DNA from: Zetaproteobacteria bacterium | GTDB lineage: Bacteria > Pseudomonadota > Zetaproteobacteria > Mariprofundales > Mariprofundaceae | Length of the DNA: 64,000 bases | NCBI GenBank assembly: GCA_002753275.1 | Contig: PEAA01000001.1 | Location: 124,001-188,000, forward strand | Direction of reading: 5' to 3' | In this document: in pieces, positions 26,515-36,262 of the stretch | How the letters are laid out: every line of letters begins with the position of its first letter | Position numbering within the stretch: position 1 is the stretch's first letter | The notes under the pieces: model-generated | Database searches by the model: none | Told to the model about the DNA's origin: nothing | The model's input: only the letters and a program-made list of their open reading frames with translations | Program-made: the position numbers and the translations under genes

Positions 26515-28383
26515 TCAATGATCAAGCCCCTCGAAAAACCAACGAATCTCGGCAATATCAACCACCACCGGCGCAGGTGGCATATTGTTCATGATCTCTT
26601 TGCCATAGCGTTTGCCATAAATCCGCGAATCGAGGATCGCCATGACGCCATGGTCACTGTGCGCACGAATGAGGCGCCCGACTCCTTGCCGTAAAATGGC
26701 AATGGCTTCAGGCAGTTGAATGTCCATAAAGCCATTGCCTCCCTGCGCTTCACAATCGGCAATGCGCGCCATAAGCAGCGGATCATTGGGCGGCGCAAAG
26801 GGGATTTTATCGACAATCACCAACGAGAGTGCATCGCCTGGAACATCCACACCCTCCCAAAAACTACGCGTCCCACACAAAATGGAGTGGCGATCATTGC
26901 GAAACTTTTCAAGCATCAAATCTTTCGACTCTCCTGCCCCTTGAATGTAAAGATTCCACGGTAAGCGTTCTTGTAAAATGGGGGCAACTTTTTGCAACAT
27001 ATACCACGAGGTGAACAGTACAAAGGCCCGCCCTTGCGATGCGCGCAGCAGGGTCTCCATCTCATCAACCATCATCATCTGCCCCTCATCGGAGCGTGTA
27101 TCATGCAGATGTCTGGGAAGATAGGTCATCGCTTGCGTCGCATAATCAAACGGCGATGGATGGTGGGTTGTTTTTGCCTCTGCGTTGCCCAAGCGATGCT
27201 TGGCATAATCAAACGAATCGGAGACACGCAAAGTCGCTGAAAGCAGGATAAAGGCGGCATCTCGGCTCCATAAATGTTGATCGAGCACAGGGCCGGTCTT
27301 TACGGGTGCCACTTGATAACGGCGTCGCTCCCCCTCCCCCTCACTCCAACTGACAAACCCGCTTGCAGGTTGCATGACTCTCTGCATATCCATATCAATC
27401 TCTTGTGCCCGTTCAAACATCCGTGCCAAATCATCGCTACGATCTTTGCGACTCTCCGACCAAATCACAAACTGCTGCCACTGTTCATGGACAGGATTGA
27501 TGCTATCTTCAAGCCACGATTTCAACACCTTGCGCCCATGCAAGACAATATCTCGGCCAAGATCACTCTCATCGCCCATCTCTTCAAGTGCTGTTTGCAT
27601 ATCATTGAGCCAGGTAATCAGACGCAGGCGCGTCAAAGTGACGCCAAAATGTTGGCAAGCAAGTGCCGGCAGGCTATGCGCTTCATCCAAAACATAGGCA
27701 TCAAATTGGGGAAGAATCTCTCCGTACTCACTGCTTTTCAGGGCTGCATCGGCAAGCAACAAGCTGTGATTGGAGATGACAATATCCGCTTCCATCGCTT
27801 TTTGTCGAGCCTTCATCAGTGGGCATTGATGAAAATCACCACACTTGCTGCCTGTGCATTGCTCGGAACTTGCCGTAACCATGGCGCCAATGCCCTTCTC
27901 ATGCACATCAAAGCCAAGGCCAGAGAGGTCGCCATCGCGACTTTTTTTCGACCAATCCAGCACATGGAGCAGCGATTTTTGCGCCCACATCTCCACCTGC
28001 GCACTGGTCAAGTGTTGTTGCAAGCGCGCGGGACAAAGGTAATTGTGGCGCCCTTTGAGCAGCGCTACCCGTCTTGTCGCCCCCAGCGCTTTTTGCACCG
28101 CAGGAAGATCACGAAACATCAACTGATCTTGCAGCGCTTTGGTGTGGGTTGAGATCAATACCTTCTCATTGGAGCGCAGAGCTGGCACCAAATAGGCCAA
28201 GGTTTTTCCTGTGCCTGTTCCCGCTTCTGCAAGCAGCATCACCCCTTGATCCAGGGCTTCAGCGATCTCGATCGCCAAATCGGTTTGGGCTTGCCGTTGT
28301 TCAAAGTGATCCAATGAAGTTGTTAAAGCACCATGGGGTGAAAAGTCTGCCGCAACGCGCTCAGGAAAGGTCACGAAATGCAT
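26515..28383 (-). CDS. DinG/YoaA-type superfamily 2 DNA helicase
   Basis: 622 residues. XPD-like helicase: Walker A LLAEAGTGTGKTLAYLVPA, an iron-sulfur-type cysteine cluster around CTGSKCGDFHQCPLM, DEAH box VLDEAHSLPALA, motif III LLSATLR, then C-terminal motifs FVLFTSWYML, FWEGVDVPGDALSLVIVDKIPFAPP and RQGVGRLIRAH. The 5'-3' helicase acts in DNA repair and R-loop or fork maintenance. Starts 3 bases after the oppF stop; likely the last gene of that operon. Large antisense open frames inside it are shadows. Confidence 0.92.
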   Translation of the reverse strand: MHFVTFPERVAADFSPHGALTTSLDHFEQRQAQTDLAIEIAEALDQGVMLLAEAGTGTGKTLAYLVPALRSNEKVLISTHTKALQDQLMFRDLPAVQKALGATRRVALLKGRHNYLCPARLQQHLTSAQVEMWAQKSLLHVLDWSKKSRDGDLSGLGFDVHEKGIGAMVTASSEQCTGSKCGDFHQCPLMKARQKAMEADIVISNHSLLLADAALKSSEYGEILPQFDAYVLDEAHSLPALACQHFGVTLTRLRLITWLNDMQTALEEMGDESDLGRDIVLHGRKVLKSWLEDSINPVHEQWQQFVIWSESRKDRSDDLARMFERAQEIDMDMQRVMQPASGFVSWSEGEGERRRYQVAPVKTGPVLDQHLWSRDAAFILLSATLRVSDSFDYAKHRLGNAEAKTTHHPSPFDYATQAMTYLPRHLHDTRSDEGQMMMVDEMETLLRASQGRAFVLFTSWYMLQKVAPILQERLPWNLYIQGAGESKDLMLEKFRNDRHSILCGTRSFWEGVDVPGDALSLVIVDKIPFAPPNDPLLMARIADCEAQGGNGFMDIQLPEAIAILRQGVGRLIRAHSDHGVMAILDSRIYGKRYGKEIMNNMPPAPVVVDIAEIRWFFEGLDH

Positions 28384-28386
28384 ACG

Positions 28387-29355
28387 CTATTCATCAATGC
28401 AGGGGTGAATGCAGGCGCAGGGTTGTTGTGCCAACAGTGCCTGCGCTGAGATGGTGGCACAATCATGCTGTGCGCTTGCGCAGCGTAAACGATAAGCGCA
28501 TCCGCTTTGGGCGACATCTTCTTGATCGGCCAGCACCTCTACCGCATCAATGGGTTGACGCGCATCGGGATGGGCAATCGGCACTGAGTTTAATAGATTG
28601 ATCGTATAGGGATGATGCGGTGTGGCAAAGATCGCCTCGGCACTTCCCTGCTCAACGATGCGCCCCGCAAACATGATGGCGACCTCATCAGCAATATGGC
28701 GAACCACCGAGAGATCGTGTGAAATGAAGAGATAGGCAAAACCGTGTGCTTGTTGCAGCGATTTTAACAGGTTTAAGATTTGCGCCTGCACAGAAACATC
28801 AAGAGCAGAGACAGGCTCATCAAGCACCAACACCTTGGGCTGCACAATCAACGCTCTGGCAATACCAATGCGTTGACGCTGCCCCCCTGAAAATTGATGT
28901 GGGTAGCGTTGCATCACCTCAGGGTTGACGCCACACAACTCAAGCATCTCTGCCACACGCGCCACACGCTCTTTTTTTGACAAATTCGCAGCGTGAACAC
29001 GCAGCCCCTCGCCGACGGTATCGACAATCTTCATGCGTGGATTCAGCGACGCAAACGGGTCTTGAAAAACCATTTGGATATTTTTTCGATGTGCACGCAA
29101 CGCCTTGCCTTGCAGATGGGTGATTTCATGCCCCAACAGATGAACTTCGCCGTGGTCAGGCTCCAAAAGTCGCATCGCCAGCCGCGCGGTCGTGGACTTG
29201 CCACTGCCCGATTCACCGACAATCGCCAGAGTTTTTCCTGCCTTGAGCGTGAGTGAAACCGCATCAACGGCGGCAACACGATCATCACTTTTCGACCAAA
29301 AACCGCCACGATCAAACGATTTTCGTAAGGATTGAAGTTGCAATACAGTCGTCAT
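28387..29355 (-). CDS. oligopeptide/dipeptide-type ABC ATPase (OppF/DppF family)
   Basis: 322 residues from ATG 29355 (open frame begins 29379). Walker A IVGESGSGKSTTARL, Q-loop MVFQDPFASLNPRMKI, signature FSGGQRQRIGIARAL, Walker B VLVLDEPVSALDVSVQ, H-loop LFISHDLSV, and C-terminal oligopeptide-transport region with Cys residues. Pairs with the upstream ATPase (4-base ATGA overlap). Matches permeases at 19400-21192. Confidence 0.92.
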   Translation of the reverse strand: MTTVLQLQSLRKSFDRGGFWSKSDDRVAAVDAVSLTLKAGKTLAIVGESGSGKSTTARLAMRLLEPDHGEVHLLGHEITHLQGKALRAHRKNIQMVFQDPFASLNPRMKIVDTVGEGLRVHAANLSKKERVARVAEMLELCGVNPEVMQRYPHQFSGGQRQRIGIARALIVQPKVLVLDEPVSALDVSVQAQILNLLKSLQQAHGFAYLFISHDLSVVRHIADEVAIMFAGRIVEQGSAEAIFATPHHPYTINLLNSVPIAHPDARQPIDAVEVLADQEDVAQSGCAYRLRCASAQHDCATISAQALLAQQPCACIHPCIDE

Positions 29356-30350
29356 TGTAGCTCCGCAACGCGTAAACAACGCGCCATGTGAGGCGATGGG
29401 GAGATGGATGAATCACCTGAAGGCGATTGCCAACAATTTAGGGCAATGTCATTTTGCGTGCAGGATGCGATCTTCTTTGTGCATCGCGGTGCAAAGCGGC
29501 ATCCCGAAGGCCATCTCCCCGGTGCTGGAACTTGCCCTGAGATGACTTTTAAGGTTGCATGTTTTTCGCGATTTGCTTCGGGACGACACTGCATCAATGC
29601 TTGGGTATAGGGATGCGATGGCGCTTCAAAAATATCCGCAACGGCGCCATACTCGATCACTTCACCGGCATACATCACGGCAACATCATCGGCCATTTCA
29701 GCCACCAAACCAAAATCATGCGTGACCAACAACATGCCTAAATTTCGTTTGCGTTGCAGATTGCGCAGTAAATGGATCATCCGTTTTTGCACCGAGACAT
29801 CGAGCGCCGTGGTTGGCTCATCCGCAATGATATAATCCGGGTCACCGGCCATCGCCATCGCGATCAAAATGCGTTGTCGCATGCCGCCGGAGAGCGAATC
29901 GGGATACTGTTTTAATAACTGCTCCACCTGCTGCAAACCGACATCGTGCAATAACTGTTTGGCGCGCGCCAAGGCTTGTTGTTTATTCATATCAAGATGA
30001 AGACGGATCACTTCGACAATTTGACTGCCAACACTAAAGACGGGGTTAAGTGCTGTCATCGGCTCTTGAAAAATCATCGAAATTTTGCCGCCGCGCACTT
30101 TGCGTAACGATTCTCGATCCATTGCATCCAGATCGATACCCTCCAAGAGGATTTTTCCAGATGTTTTTTTAACCCCTTGAAATTCGCCCAATCGTAACAG
30201 TGCTTGTGCTGTTAAACTTTTTCCGCATCCCGACTCTCCTACTAGGGCCAAGACACGCCCAGGTTGAATGTTCAACGATAGATTTGATACGGCTCGGACA
30301 GGCTCTCCATCGACGGTGATTTGAAGCGTGAGTCCCTGGACTTCAAGCAT
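29352..30350 (-). CDS. oligopeptide/dipeptide-type ABC ATPase (OppD/DppD family)
   Basis: 332 residues. Walker A LVGESGCGKSLTAQALLRL, IFQEPMTALNPVFSVGSQI, signature LSGGMRQRILIAMAMAG, Walker B YIIADEPTTALDVSVQ, LLVTHDFGLVAEMADDVAVMYAGEVIEYG, and the family C-terminal domain with CRFAPRC and later cysteines. First ATPase of the pair. It begins 18 bases after the cupredoxin gene, so the transporter ATPases are in an operon with two periplasmic redox proteins. Confidence 0.92.
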   Translation of the reverse strand: MLEVQGLTLQITVDGEPVRAVSNLSLNIQPGRVLALVGESGCGKSLTAQALLRLGEFQGVKKTSGKILLEGIDLDAMDRESLRKVRGGKISMIFQEPMTALNPVFSVGSQIVEVIRLHLDMNKQQALARAKQLLHDVGLQQVEQLLKQYPDSLSGGMRQRILIAMAMAGDPDYIIADEPTTALDVSVQKRMIHLLRNLQRKRNLGMLLVTHDFGLVAEMADDVAVMYAGEVIEYGAVADIFEAPSHPYTQALMQCRPEANREKHATLKVISGQVPAPGRWPSGCRFAPRCTKKIASCTQNDIALNCWQSPSGDSSISPSPHMARCLRVAELQ

Positions 30351-30368
30351 GCTTTTCTCCTGGGGTAC

Positions 30369-30689
30369 TCATTTGACCATCACACGAAGGTGCATGGTGG
30401 GGTGAATGGCACATTCGACCTCAAAACTCCCCCCCTTACGGAAAGGGATTGTGACATCAATACCAGGCAATTGTTGGCTGATTTCAAAGGGGTAGACCTT
30501 TGAAAGAGAAAATAGATTATGTTCGGTATTCTCTTCAGCATTGAGAAAACGAATAGAGTCCCCCCGATTGATCATAATTTCTGTTTGAGAAAATTCGCGG
30601 TTTTTCATGATGATGTCATAGGTTGCGGCGTAAAGGTTGCCTGAAAAGAGAAACGATGCCAGGAGCGTTAAACGACAAAGAGCGTTCAT
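30369..30689 (-). CDS. periplasmic cupredoxin-like protein
   Basis: 106 residues from ATG 30689 (GAGGAGA upstream); signal peptide MNALCRLTLLASFLFSGNLYAA. Greek-key fold expected: strand pattern TYDIIMKNREFSQTEIMINRGDSIRFLNAEENTEHNLFS. Type I copper ligands are visible: His in EHNLFS, Cys in VECAIHPTM, His and Met after it. Similar to plastocyanin/amicyanin-like electron carriers. It directly follows a cytochrome c peroxidase-type gene (11 bases), so it likely passes electrons to or from it. Confidence 0.85.
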   Translation of the reverse strand: MNALCRLTLLASFLFSGNLYAATYDIIMKNREFSQTEIMINRGDSIRFLNAEENTEHNLFSLSKVYPFEISQQLPGIDVTIPFRKGGSFEVECAIHPTMHLRVMVK

Positions 30690-30699
30690 GATTTTCTCC

Positions 30700-31755
30700 T
30701 CATTGCGGCAAAATGGGCAGCGTTGTTTGCGTATCGCTACCATTCAGGCTTTTTAAAAATTCAACAATATCATCCATCTCATCATCGGTTAGGTGAAGCG
30801 GATGAATGTGCATGGAGATGCTGCTACGGCGGACAAAGCTTTCATTATAATGATCTAAGATGCTGCGTAGTGTTTGAAAGCCACCGTGGTGCATATAGGG
30901 TGCTCTTTTGGCGACATTGCGTAAACTGGGTGTTTTAAAGGCGAACTGCATGGCCAAAAAAGGTAAATAGTTCGCCCGACCAATATCCATATCTGGAAGT
31001 CCGATGTCATGAAAGCTATGGTCAGAAAATTCCCATCCCGAATGGCATGCAACACAGCCAGCCTTGCGGTTAAATAGGATAAATCCATGTTGGGCTTGCG
31101 CAGAGAGCGCGGTATTATCACCTGCAATCCAAGCATCAAAGGGTGCGTTTCCTGAAACAATACTGCGCTCATAAGTGGCGAGCGATTGAATGACATTTTC
31201 AGCGCTGATCGCCGTCTCGTCGTAAGGGAATGCATTTTGGAAAAGTGTCAGGTATGCTGGGATTTTTGCTAATTTCGCTAGCAAACGCTCCATTGGGATA
31301 TTGAGTTCAGCCGTTGATTCGATGGAAATGAGCACCTGTTCTTCAATAGAGGCGGCGCGACCATCAGAAAAATAACGGCTGTCCAGCCCCATATTCAGCA
31401 GCGATTGGGTTCTTCTAGGAAACGGGCTTTTGCCGATTTTCCGTGTGTAAGAGAGGCCATTTTGCCAACCTAAACTTGGATTGTGGCAGGTTGCACAGGC
31501 TGTTTGCTGGTTGGTTGAAAAACGGGGGTCAAAAAAAAGCATCTTTCCAAGCACTAACTTTTCAGCAGAAAAGAGGTTATTTTCAGGATAGGTTACTGAG
31601 CCTTTTTCTTGAAAACGCGTTTGCATGCGCAGTAGATCGGCATCGGAAACTTCAATGGCACATGTGAGGGATGGAATGATCAAAAAAGCGAATAAAAAGG
31701 TTGCTGTGCTTAACCAACCTTGAAAGATCGCCGTAATATGATTGTTCATTTTCAT
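30700..31755 (-). CDS. diheme cytochrome c peroxidase/MauG-family protein
   Basis: 351 residues with a signal peptide (cleavage near SLTCA|IE). Two heme c motifs: CATCH (about residue 93) and CVACH (about residue 237). The region LGKMLFFDPRFSTNQQTACATCHNP is typical. TPSLRNVAKRAPYMHHGG holds a Met expected as distal ligand of the high-potential heme. Family members reduce H2O2 or oxidise partner proteins in the periplasm. Start ATG 31755 or 31749. Divergent from ribE; followed by cupredoxin. Confidence 0.9.
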   Translation of the reverse strand: MKMNNHITAIFQGWLSTATFLFAFLIIPSLTCAIEVSDADLLRMQTRFQEKGSVTYPENNLFSAEKLVLGKMLFFDPRFSTNQQTACATCHNPSLGWQNGLSYTRKIGKSPFPRRTQSLLNMGLDSRYFSDGRAASIEEQVLISIESTAELNIPMERLLAKLAKIPAYLTLFQNAFPYDETAISAENVIQSLATYERSIVSGNAPFDAWIAGDNTALSAQAQHGFILFNRKAGCVACHSGWEFSDHSFHDIGLPDMDIGRANYLPFLAMQFAFKTPSLRNVAKRAPYMHHGGFQTLRSILDHYNESFVRRSSISMHIHPLHLTDDEMDDIVEFLKSLNGSDTQTTLPILPQ

Positions 31756-31879
31756 GCCCTCTATTCAATCGTTTTGAAAAAATATCGCAAGTTGAAGTCA
31801 CGCCTTTGCAAATGTGTACCTATCGACAAGCAAAGAAAAGAAAGTGCAATCAATGATGAAAACCGCTATTTTTCGGGCA

Positions 31880-32503
31880 ATGTTTACTGGAATCATTCAA
31901 GATGTTGGGACAATTGTGGCGATCCATCGTGAAATGGAGCAGACCCATATGCGTTTCGCTACCCATTTGCGCACAGACCTGCCAGGTTCAGCATGGCAAC
32001 TGGGAGATTCGATCGCGGTTGATGGTTGCTGTTTGACGGTCACTGAATTGGATCGCAATGCGTCAATTCATCAATTCACGGCGACGCTCTCGCTCGAAAC
32101 GCTCCGGCGCACATGTTTTAACAACGCCCGTGTCGGGAAAAAAATAAACATTGAACCCGCGCTCTGCATGGGTGATCGCTTGGGTGGTCATCTTGTTACA
32201 GGTCATATTGATGCAACGATGCGTTTGGTAGTGATGCATACGGTCGGTGAACATCTGCAAATGCAGTGGTCTGTTCCAAGGCCGTTTCGTCCTTATGTGA
32301 TTCAGAAAGGTTCGATTGCCATCAATGGCGTAAGTTTAACCCTCAATGAGGTGGATGATAAAACGGTCACGGTTAATCTTATTCCCCACACCCTGGCTCA
32401 TACCAATCTAGGAACACTTACTGTGGGTGATGAAGCCAACCTCGAAACCGATATGATGGGCCGCTATGTTGAGCGTATTTTAAGTTATCAGGAGAGACCA
32501 TGA
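31880..32503 (+). CDS. ribE: riboflavin synthase alpha chain
   Basis: 207 residues from ATG 31880 ([18 protein letters not shown], the family start); the frame is open from 31814. Two lumazine-binding repeats, each with [15 protein letters not shown]- and [16 protein letters not shown]-type signatures and the [11 protein letters not shown] motif. Trimeric enzyme that dismutates dimethylribityllumazine to riboflavin. No RFN/FMN riboswitch is visible in the leader. ribD is not in the window. Overlaps ribBA by 4 bases. Confidence 0.93.
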   Translation: MFTGIIQDVGTIVAIHREMEQTHMRFATHLRTDLPGSAWQLGDSIAVDGCCLTVTELDRNASIHQFTATLSLETLRRTCFNNARVGKKINIEPALCMGDRLGGHLVTGHIDATMRLVVMHTVGEHLQMQWSVPRPFRPYVIQKGSIAINGVSLTLNEVDDKTVTVNLIPHTLAHTNLGTLTVGDEANLETDMMGRYVERILSYQERP

Positions 32504-33699
32504 GTCTTGCAAGTTGTGAAGAGCTACTCGAAGAGTTGCGCGCTGGGCGCATGATTATTTTGGCCGATGATGAAGATCGTGAGAATGAAGGCGATTTGAT
32601 TATGGCAGCTGAGTGGGTGACCCCGGAAGCGGTCAATTTTATGGCGACCCATGGCCGTGGTTTGATCTGCCTCGCCATGACCGAGGCGCAAACGGAGAAA
32701 CTCAATATTCCATTAATGGTCTCATCCTCCAATAGCAAGTTTAAAACCAACTTTACTGTTTCGATCGAAGCTGCTGAAGGTGTCACTACAGGCATCTCCG
32801 CATATGACCGTGCACATACGATTCGTACAGCCATTGACCCACGCTCCACGCCTGCAGATATCCACATGCCGGGCCACATCTTCCCTCTTGTCGGGCGTGA
32901 TGGTGGCGTGCTGGTTCGTGCAGGTCACACGGAGGCGAGCATCGACTTGGCGCGCATGGCCGGCTTAACGCCCGCGGGGGTTATTTGTGAAATAATGAAT
33001 GAAGATGGCTCGATGGCGCGCATGCCGGAGTTGAAAGCGTTTGCCAAAAAACATGGCCTTAAAGTGGGTTGTATTGCTGATATTATTCGCCATCGCCTCA
33101 AACATGATTCGCTGGTTAAACGGGAAGCGGAAGTGCGTATGCCGACGGAGTTTGGCACATTTAAAATGCTTGCCTACACCAACCAGATGGATCAAGCGGA
33201 GCATGTGGCCTTGGTGATGGGTGATCCCGATGAAAACACCCCTACTCTGGTACGGGTTCACTCCGAGTGTTTAACGGGAGATGTTTTTGCTTCTCGTCGT
33301 TGCGATTGCGGTTCACAACTGCATGCCGCGATGCGGCAAATTGCGGAGGCAGGATCGGGAGTGATTCTCTATTTGCGTCAAGAGGGGCGAGGAATCGGGT
33401 TGCTCAATAAATTAAAAGCCTATGCACTGCAAGATGCCGGCCATGACACAGTTGAAGCCAATCAAAAACTGGGTTTTAAAGCGGATCTTCGTGATTATGG
33501 TATTGGCGCGCAGATTTTGCGCGATGTCGGTCTGCGCAAGCTGAAACTACTCACCAACAATCCCAAAAAGATTATTGGTCTCGATGGATATGGTTTAGAG
33601 GTTGTGGAACGGGTTCAATTGCAAACCACACCGCATGAAGAAAATATTAGTTATCTACAAACCAAACGCGACAAAATGGGGCATATCCTATGGGTTTAG
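32500..33699 (+). CDS. ribBA: bifunctional DHBP synthase / GTP cyclohydrolase II RibBA
   Basis: 399 residues. N-terminal RibB domain with [11 protein letters not shown] and the [13 protein letters not shown] motif; C-terminal RibA domain with [20 protein letters not shown] (zinc cysteines) and [15 protein letters not shown]. The RibA zinc-binding C...CDC is intact. Both activities feed riboflavin synthesis. 4-base overlap with ribE and 10-base overlap with ribH show tight operon packing. Confidence 0.95.
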   Translation: MSLASCEELLEELRAGRMIILADDEDRENEGDLIMAAEWVTPEAVNFMATHGRGLICLAMTEAQTEKLNIPLMVSSSNSKFKTNFTVSIEAAEGVTTGISAYDRAHTIRTAIDPRSTPADIHMPGHIFPLVGRDGGVLVRAGHTEASIDLARMAGLTPAGVICEIMNEDGSMARMPELKAFAKKHGLKVGCIADIIRHRLKHDSLVKREAEVRMPTEFGTFKMLAYTNQMDQAEHVALVMGDPDENTPTLVRVHSECLTGDVFASRRCDCGSQLHAAMRQIAEAGSGVILYLRQEGRGIGLLNKLKAYALQDAGHDTVEANQKLGFKADLRDYGIGAQILRDVGLRKLKLLTNNPKKIIGLDGYGLEVVERVQLQTTPHEENISYLQTKRDKMGHILWV

Positions 33700-34172
33700 A
33701 TGCACCGCGCCTATCGGGTCAGGTTGATGCCACCGGCATGAGTATTGGCATTATTGTTAGTCGATTTAATACAGAAATTACCCAAGCACTGCTGCAAGGG
33801 GCTGTCAATGCACTAAAATCTCACGGCAGCACCAACCAAGATCTTCATATTGTTTATGTTCCAGGTGCTTTTGAAATTGGAACGATTGCAGCATTTATGG
33901 CCAAATCAGAACGCTACGATGCGATCATCTGTTTGGGTTGTGTCATTCGTGGTGGAACCGCCCATTTTGAATATGTTTGCCGCGGGACCATGGATGCGAT
34001 CAATGCTATTGCCATGCGTGGTGATATCGGGGTTGGCAATGGTGTGCTTACCGTTGATACCTTTGAACAAGCACTCGAAAGGGTTGGTGGCTCACATGGT
34101 CATAAAGGTGCGGAAGCGGCACTCACAGCTGTTGAAGTCACCACCACGCTGCGAAAATTGGGGAATATATGA
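33690..34172 (+). CDS. ribH: 6,7-dimethyl-8-ribityllumazine synthase
   Basis: 160 residues. Icosahedral-type enzyme condensing DHBP with the pyrimidine intermediate. Family marks: [62 protein letters not shown], and [17 protein letters not shown]. Catalytic His in the HFEYVC stretch. Overlaps both neighbours (ribBA, nusB). Confidence 0.96.
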   Translation: MGLDAPRLSGQVDATGMSIGIIVSRFNTEITQALLQGAVNALKSHGSTNQDLHIVYVPGAFEIGTIAAFMAKSERYDAIICLGCVIRGGTAHFEYVCRGTMDAINAIAMRGDIGVGNGVLTVDTFEQALERVGGSHGHKGAEAALTAVEVTTTLRKLGNI

Positions 34173-34660
34173 GCGAACATAACGATCAAACAATGAAAAA
34201 AGGGAAAACGAAAACGAAGTCCCCCAATCGCCATCAAGCGCGTGAATCTGTGCTTGAAATTCTCTACGCATGGCACAGCGGCGAAGGTGACAATGCGGTG
34301 TTGCCCGCCCTTTTAGCGGATCGTTTTCAAGAAGAGGGGCGTGAGTCACAAGATCAAGATTATGTGCGTGAAGCGCTCTATGGTATCGTTGATCATACTG
34401 AGGCGATTGACGCAACCATTTTGAAAGCATTAAAAGGTCGGTCGCTCAAAAGCATCGCTCAAATTGAGTGGAATGTATTGCGCCTGGCAACTTGGGAGAT
34501 GCAAAACCGTCTGGAGATCCCCTACCGTGTGATTATCAATGAGGCCTTGGAAATTACCCGCGATTACGCCGATGAAGCGGCGCGCGGCTTTATCAATGGC
34601 GTTCTTGATAAACTGGCCAAAGATCTTCGCCCTGTTGAGATCAATAACAAAGAGAAATAG
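34169..34660 (+). CDS. nusB: transcription antitermination factor NusB
   Basis: 163 residues. RNA-binding helical protein that joins NusE (S10) at boxA in rRNA operons. Segments ARESVLEILYAWHSGEG, VREALYGIVDHTEAID, QIEWNVLRLATWEM and PYRVIINEALEITRDYADEAARGFINGVLDKL are diagnostic. Basic N-terminus (KKGKTKTKSPNRHQ). The ribH-nusB coupling is a common proteobacterial arrangement. Convergent with the diguanylate cyclase gene. Confidence 0.95.
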   Translation: MSEHNDQTMKKGKTKTKSPNRHQARESVLEILYAWHSGEGDNAVLPALLADRFQEEGRESQDQDYVREALYGIVDHTEAIDATILKALKGRSLKSIAQIEWNVLRLATWEMQNRLEIPYRVIINEALEITRDYADEAARGFINGVLDKLAKDLRPVEINNKEK

Positions 34661-34718
34661 TGATAATTTTTCAAGGTATTGCTTATTTGGGTGTTGAGAA
34701 CTTCAGCGTTACGCTTCC

Positions 34719-36122
34719 TTAACGCTCTTGATAGACCAATACTTGATTTCGCCCGCCCTCTTTGGCTTGATACATCGCCTTATCGGCACAAAGAATGGAC
34801 CTGTCCATCTGATCTTCAAATGAGCAATAGATTCCAATAGAGACGGTTACTTTGATCGTCTCACCCATACTGCAAACAAACGGCATGTGTTCGATTTGAT
34901 AACGGATCCGTTCTGCCATGGCTTGCCCTTGAGATAGATTGGTCTGCGGCAAGATAATTAAAAACTCTTCGCCACCATAACGAACAAAGAGATCATGCTG
35001 ACGAATATGTTCGCTCATAATCATGACGATATGTTTAAGTACCTGATCGCCGATGGTATGCCCGAAGGTGTCATTGATATGTTTAAAATGGTCAAGGTCC
35101 AACATCATGGTGCAGGTGCTCAAACGATTCTTTGTCGATTGGTCATAAATATCAGGAGCCTTAAGATAAAGGTGATAGCGGTTATTGACCCCAGTTAAGG
35201 GATCAACTCTACTTTTTTGATCCATGGCATCATACTGAGAGCGGATAATTTGGTTTGATTCTAACATGGTGCGGGTTAACGAGCCGATCTCATCATTGCT
35301 GGTTGGCATATTGTTACGATCAAAATCATCCAAGCCAATATGAGCCAGAGCATAACGAAGTTTTTGTAAAGGTTTGCCGACAAATCGTTGAATCGCCCAT
35401 GCCATGAGCGCCATCAATAAGGCATAAATGAATAGGATTGCACCCATTCCCATCATGCGTGTTTTGTGAAAAACCTCTAATTCTTCGTGCATGGGAATGG
35501 TGACGCTGAGACCGCCGCGAACATCGCCCAGTTTGTAGCCTTGAAATCCATGGCATTGAATACATGAACTCTCAACTCTTAATGGAACCATATAGCGAAA
35601 ATAGGGTTTGTCATCGTGTTCGATATAGAGGATACGCTCTTTAGCCCCCTCTTTTTCAAATGCGAGTAAGGACGCTTTTTCAAATGTGTCGGGCGCATTG
35701 TGGGGATTAATTAATTTTAAACTGGTCAAATGAAAGCGAGTATCGGAGTACAATGCTGAGCCCTCAGCAATCTCTCGCGTCATCAATGCAGGGTTAATGA
35801 GTGCAAAATGTCGGCCTTGCTGATCAATAATTTCGGGTTCAATGCTACTTTTCCCCGCCTTCTCAGGGCCCATTTGATACAGGTATGGATTCACTGTTTC
35901 TCCGGGGCGGAGCATGACATAGACGCCCCCATGCTCCGCATTCCAATGGCGAGTGATTTGCACTTGATTGACAATTTGCCGTGCCTGTTTGGTTAAAAGG
36001 AGATCGAGTTGGTTTTGCTCGGAATATTGATAATAAAAGCCAAAAAGAAGCGTAGCAAAGGCAAAGCCAATGGAAACAATGGCAATAATTTTTCGTTCAA
36101 GATTAAAGTTTTTTTCTACCAT
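34719..36122 (-). CDS. membrane diguanylate cyclase with periplasmic CxxCH (DUF3365-like) sensor domain
   Basis: 467 residues from ATG 36122 (GTG 36125 also possible; GGAGG upstream). TM1 about 12-30, then a periplasmic domain resembling DUF3365/Tll0287-like sensors with CIQCHGFQGYKLGDVRGGLSV (heme c motif). TM2 about 232-252, HAMP-like linker, and GGDEF domain with LDLDHFKHINDTFGHTIGDQ and active RYGGEEFLIILP. The catalytic GGEEF is intact, so c-di-GMP synthesis is likely, driven by redox, gas or small-molecule sensing through a c-type heme. Convergent with nusB. Confidence 0.88.
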   Translation of the reverse strand: MVEKNFNLERKIIAIVSIGFAFATLLFGFYYQYSEQNQLDLLLTKQARQIVNQVQITRHWNAEHGGVYVMLRPGETVNPYLYQMGPEKAGKSSIEPEIIDQQGRHFALINPALMTREIAEGSALYSDTRFHLTSLKLINPHNAPDTFEKASLLAFEKEGAKERILYIEHDDKPYFRYMVPLRVESSCIQCHGFQGYKLGDVRGGLSVTIPMHEELEVFHKTRMMGMGAILFIYALLMALMAWAIQRFVGKPLQKLRYALAHIGLDDFDRNNMPTSNDEIGSLTRTMLESNQIIRSQYDAMDQKSRVDPLTGVNNRYHLYLKAPDIYDQSTKNRLSTCTMMLDLDHFKHINDTFGHTIGDQVLKHIVMIMSEHIRQHDLFVRYGGEEFLIILPQTNLSQGQAMAERIRYQIEHMPFVCSMGETIKVTVSIGIYCSFEDQMDRSILCADKAMYQAKEGGRNQVLVYQER

Positions 36123-36262
36123 CACTCCTCCTTAGGGATGAACCAGATAAGAAGCGCTCTGTAAGATGGCATACTTATTCTCTCACTGCATCGTAGATAG
36201 TCATCAGCTAAAATCAAACAAATTTTCTTTGTAAAGGTTGTTATCCACCAATAAAAAACACT

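Noticed and set aside
27274-28152. 292-codon open frame antisense to the DinG-type helicase
   Set aside because: Lies wholly inside a well-supported helicase gene in the opposite strand, composition looks like a mirror of the real gene, no ribosome site or family match.
31756-31880. FMN riboswitch (RFN element) upstream of ribE
   Set aside because: No RFN core motifs in the leader; region is short and A/T-rich.
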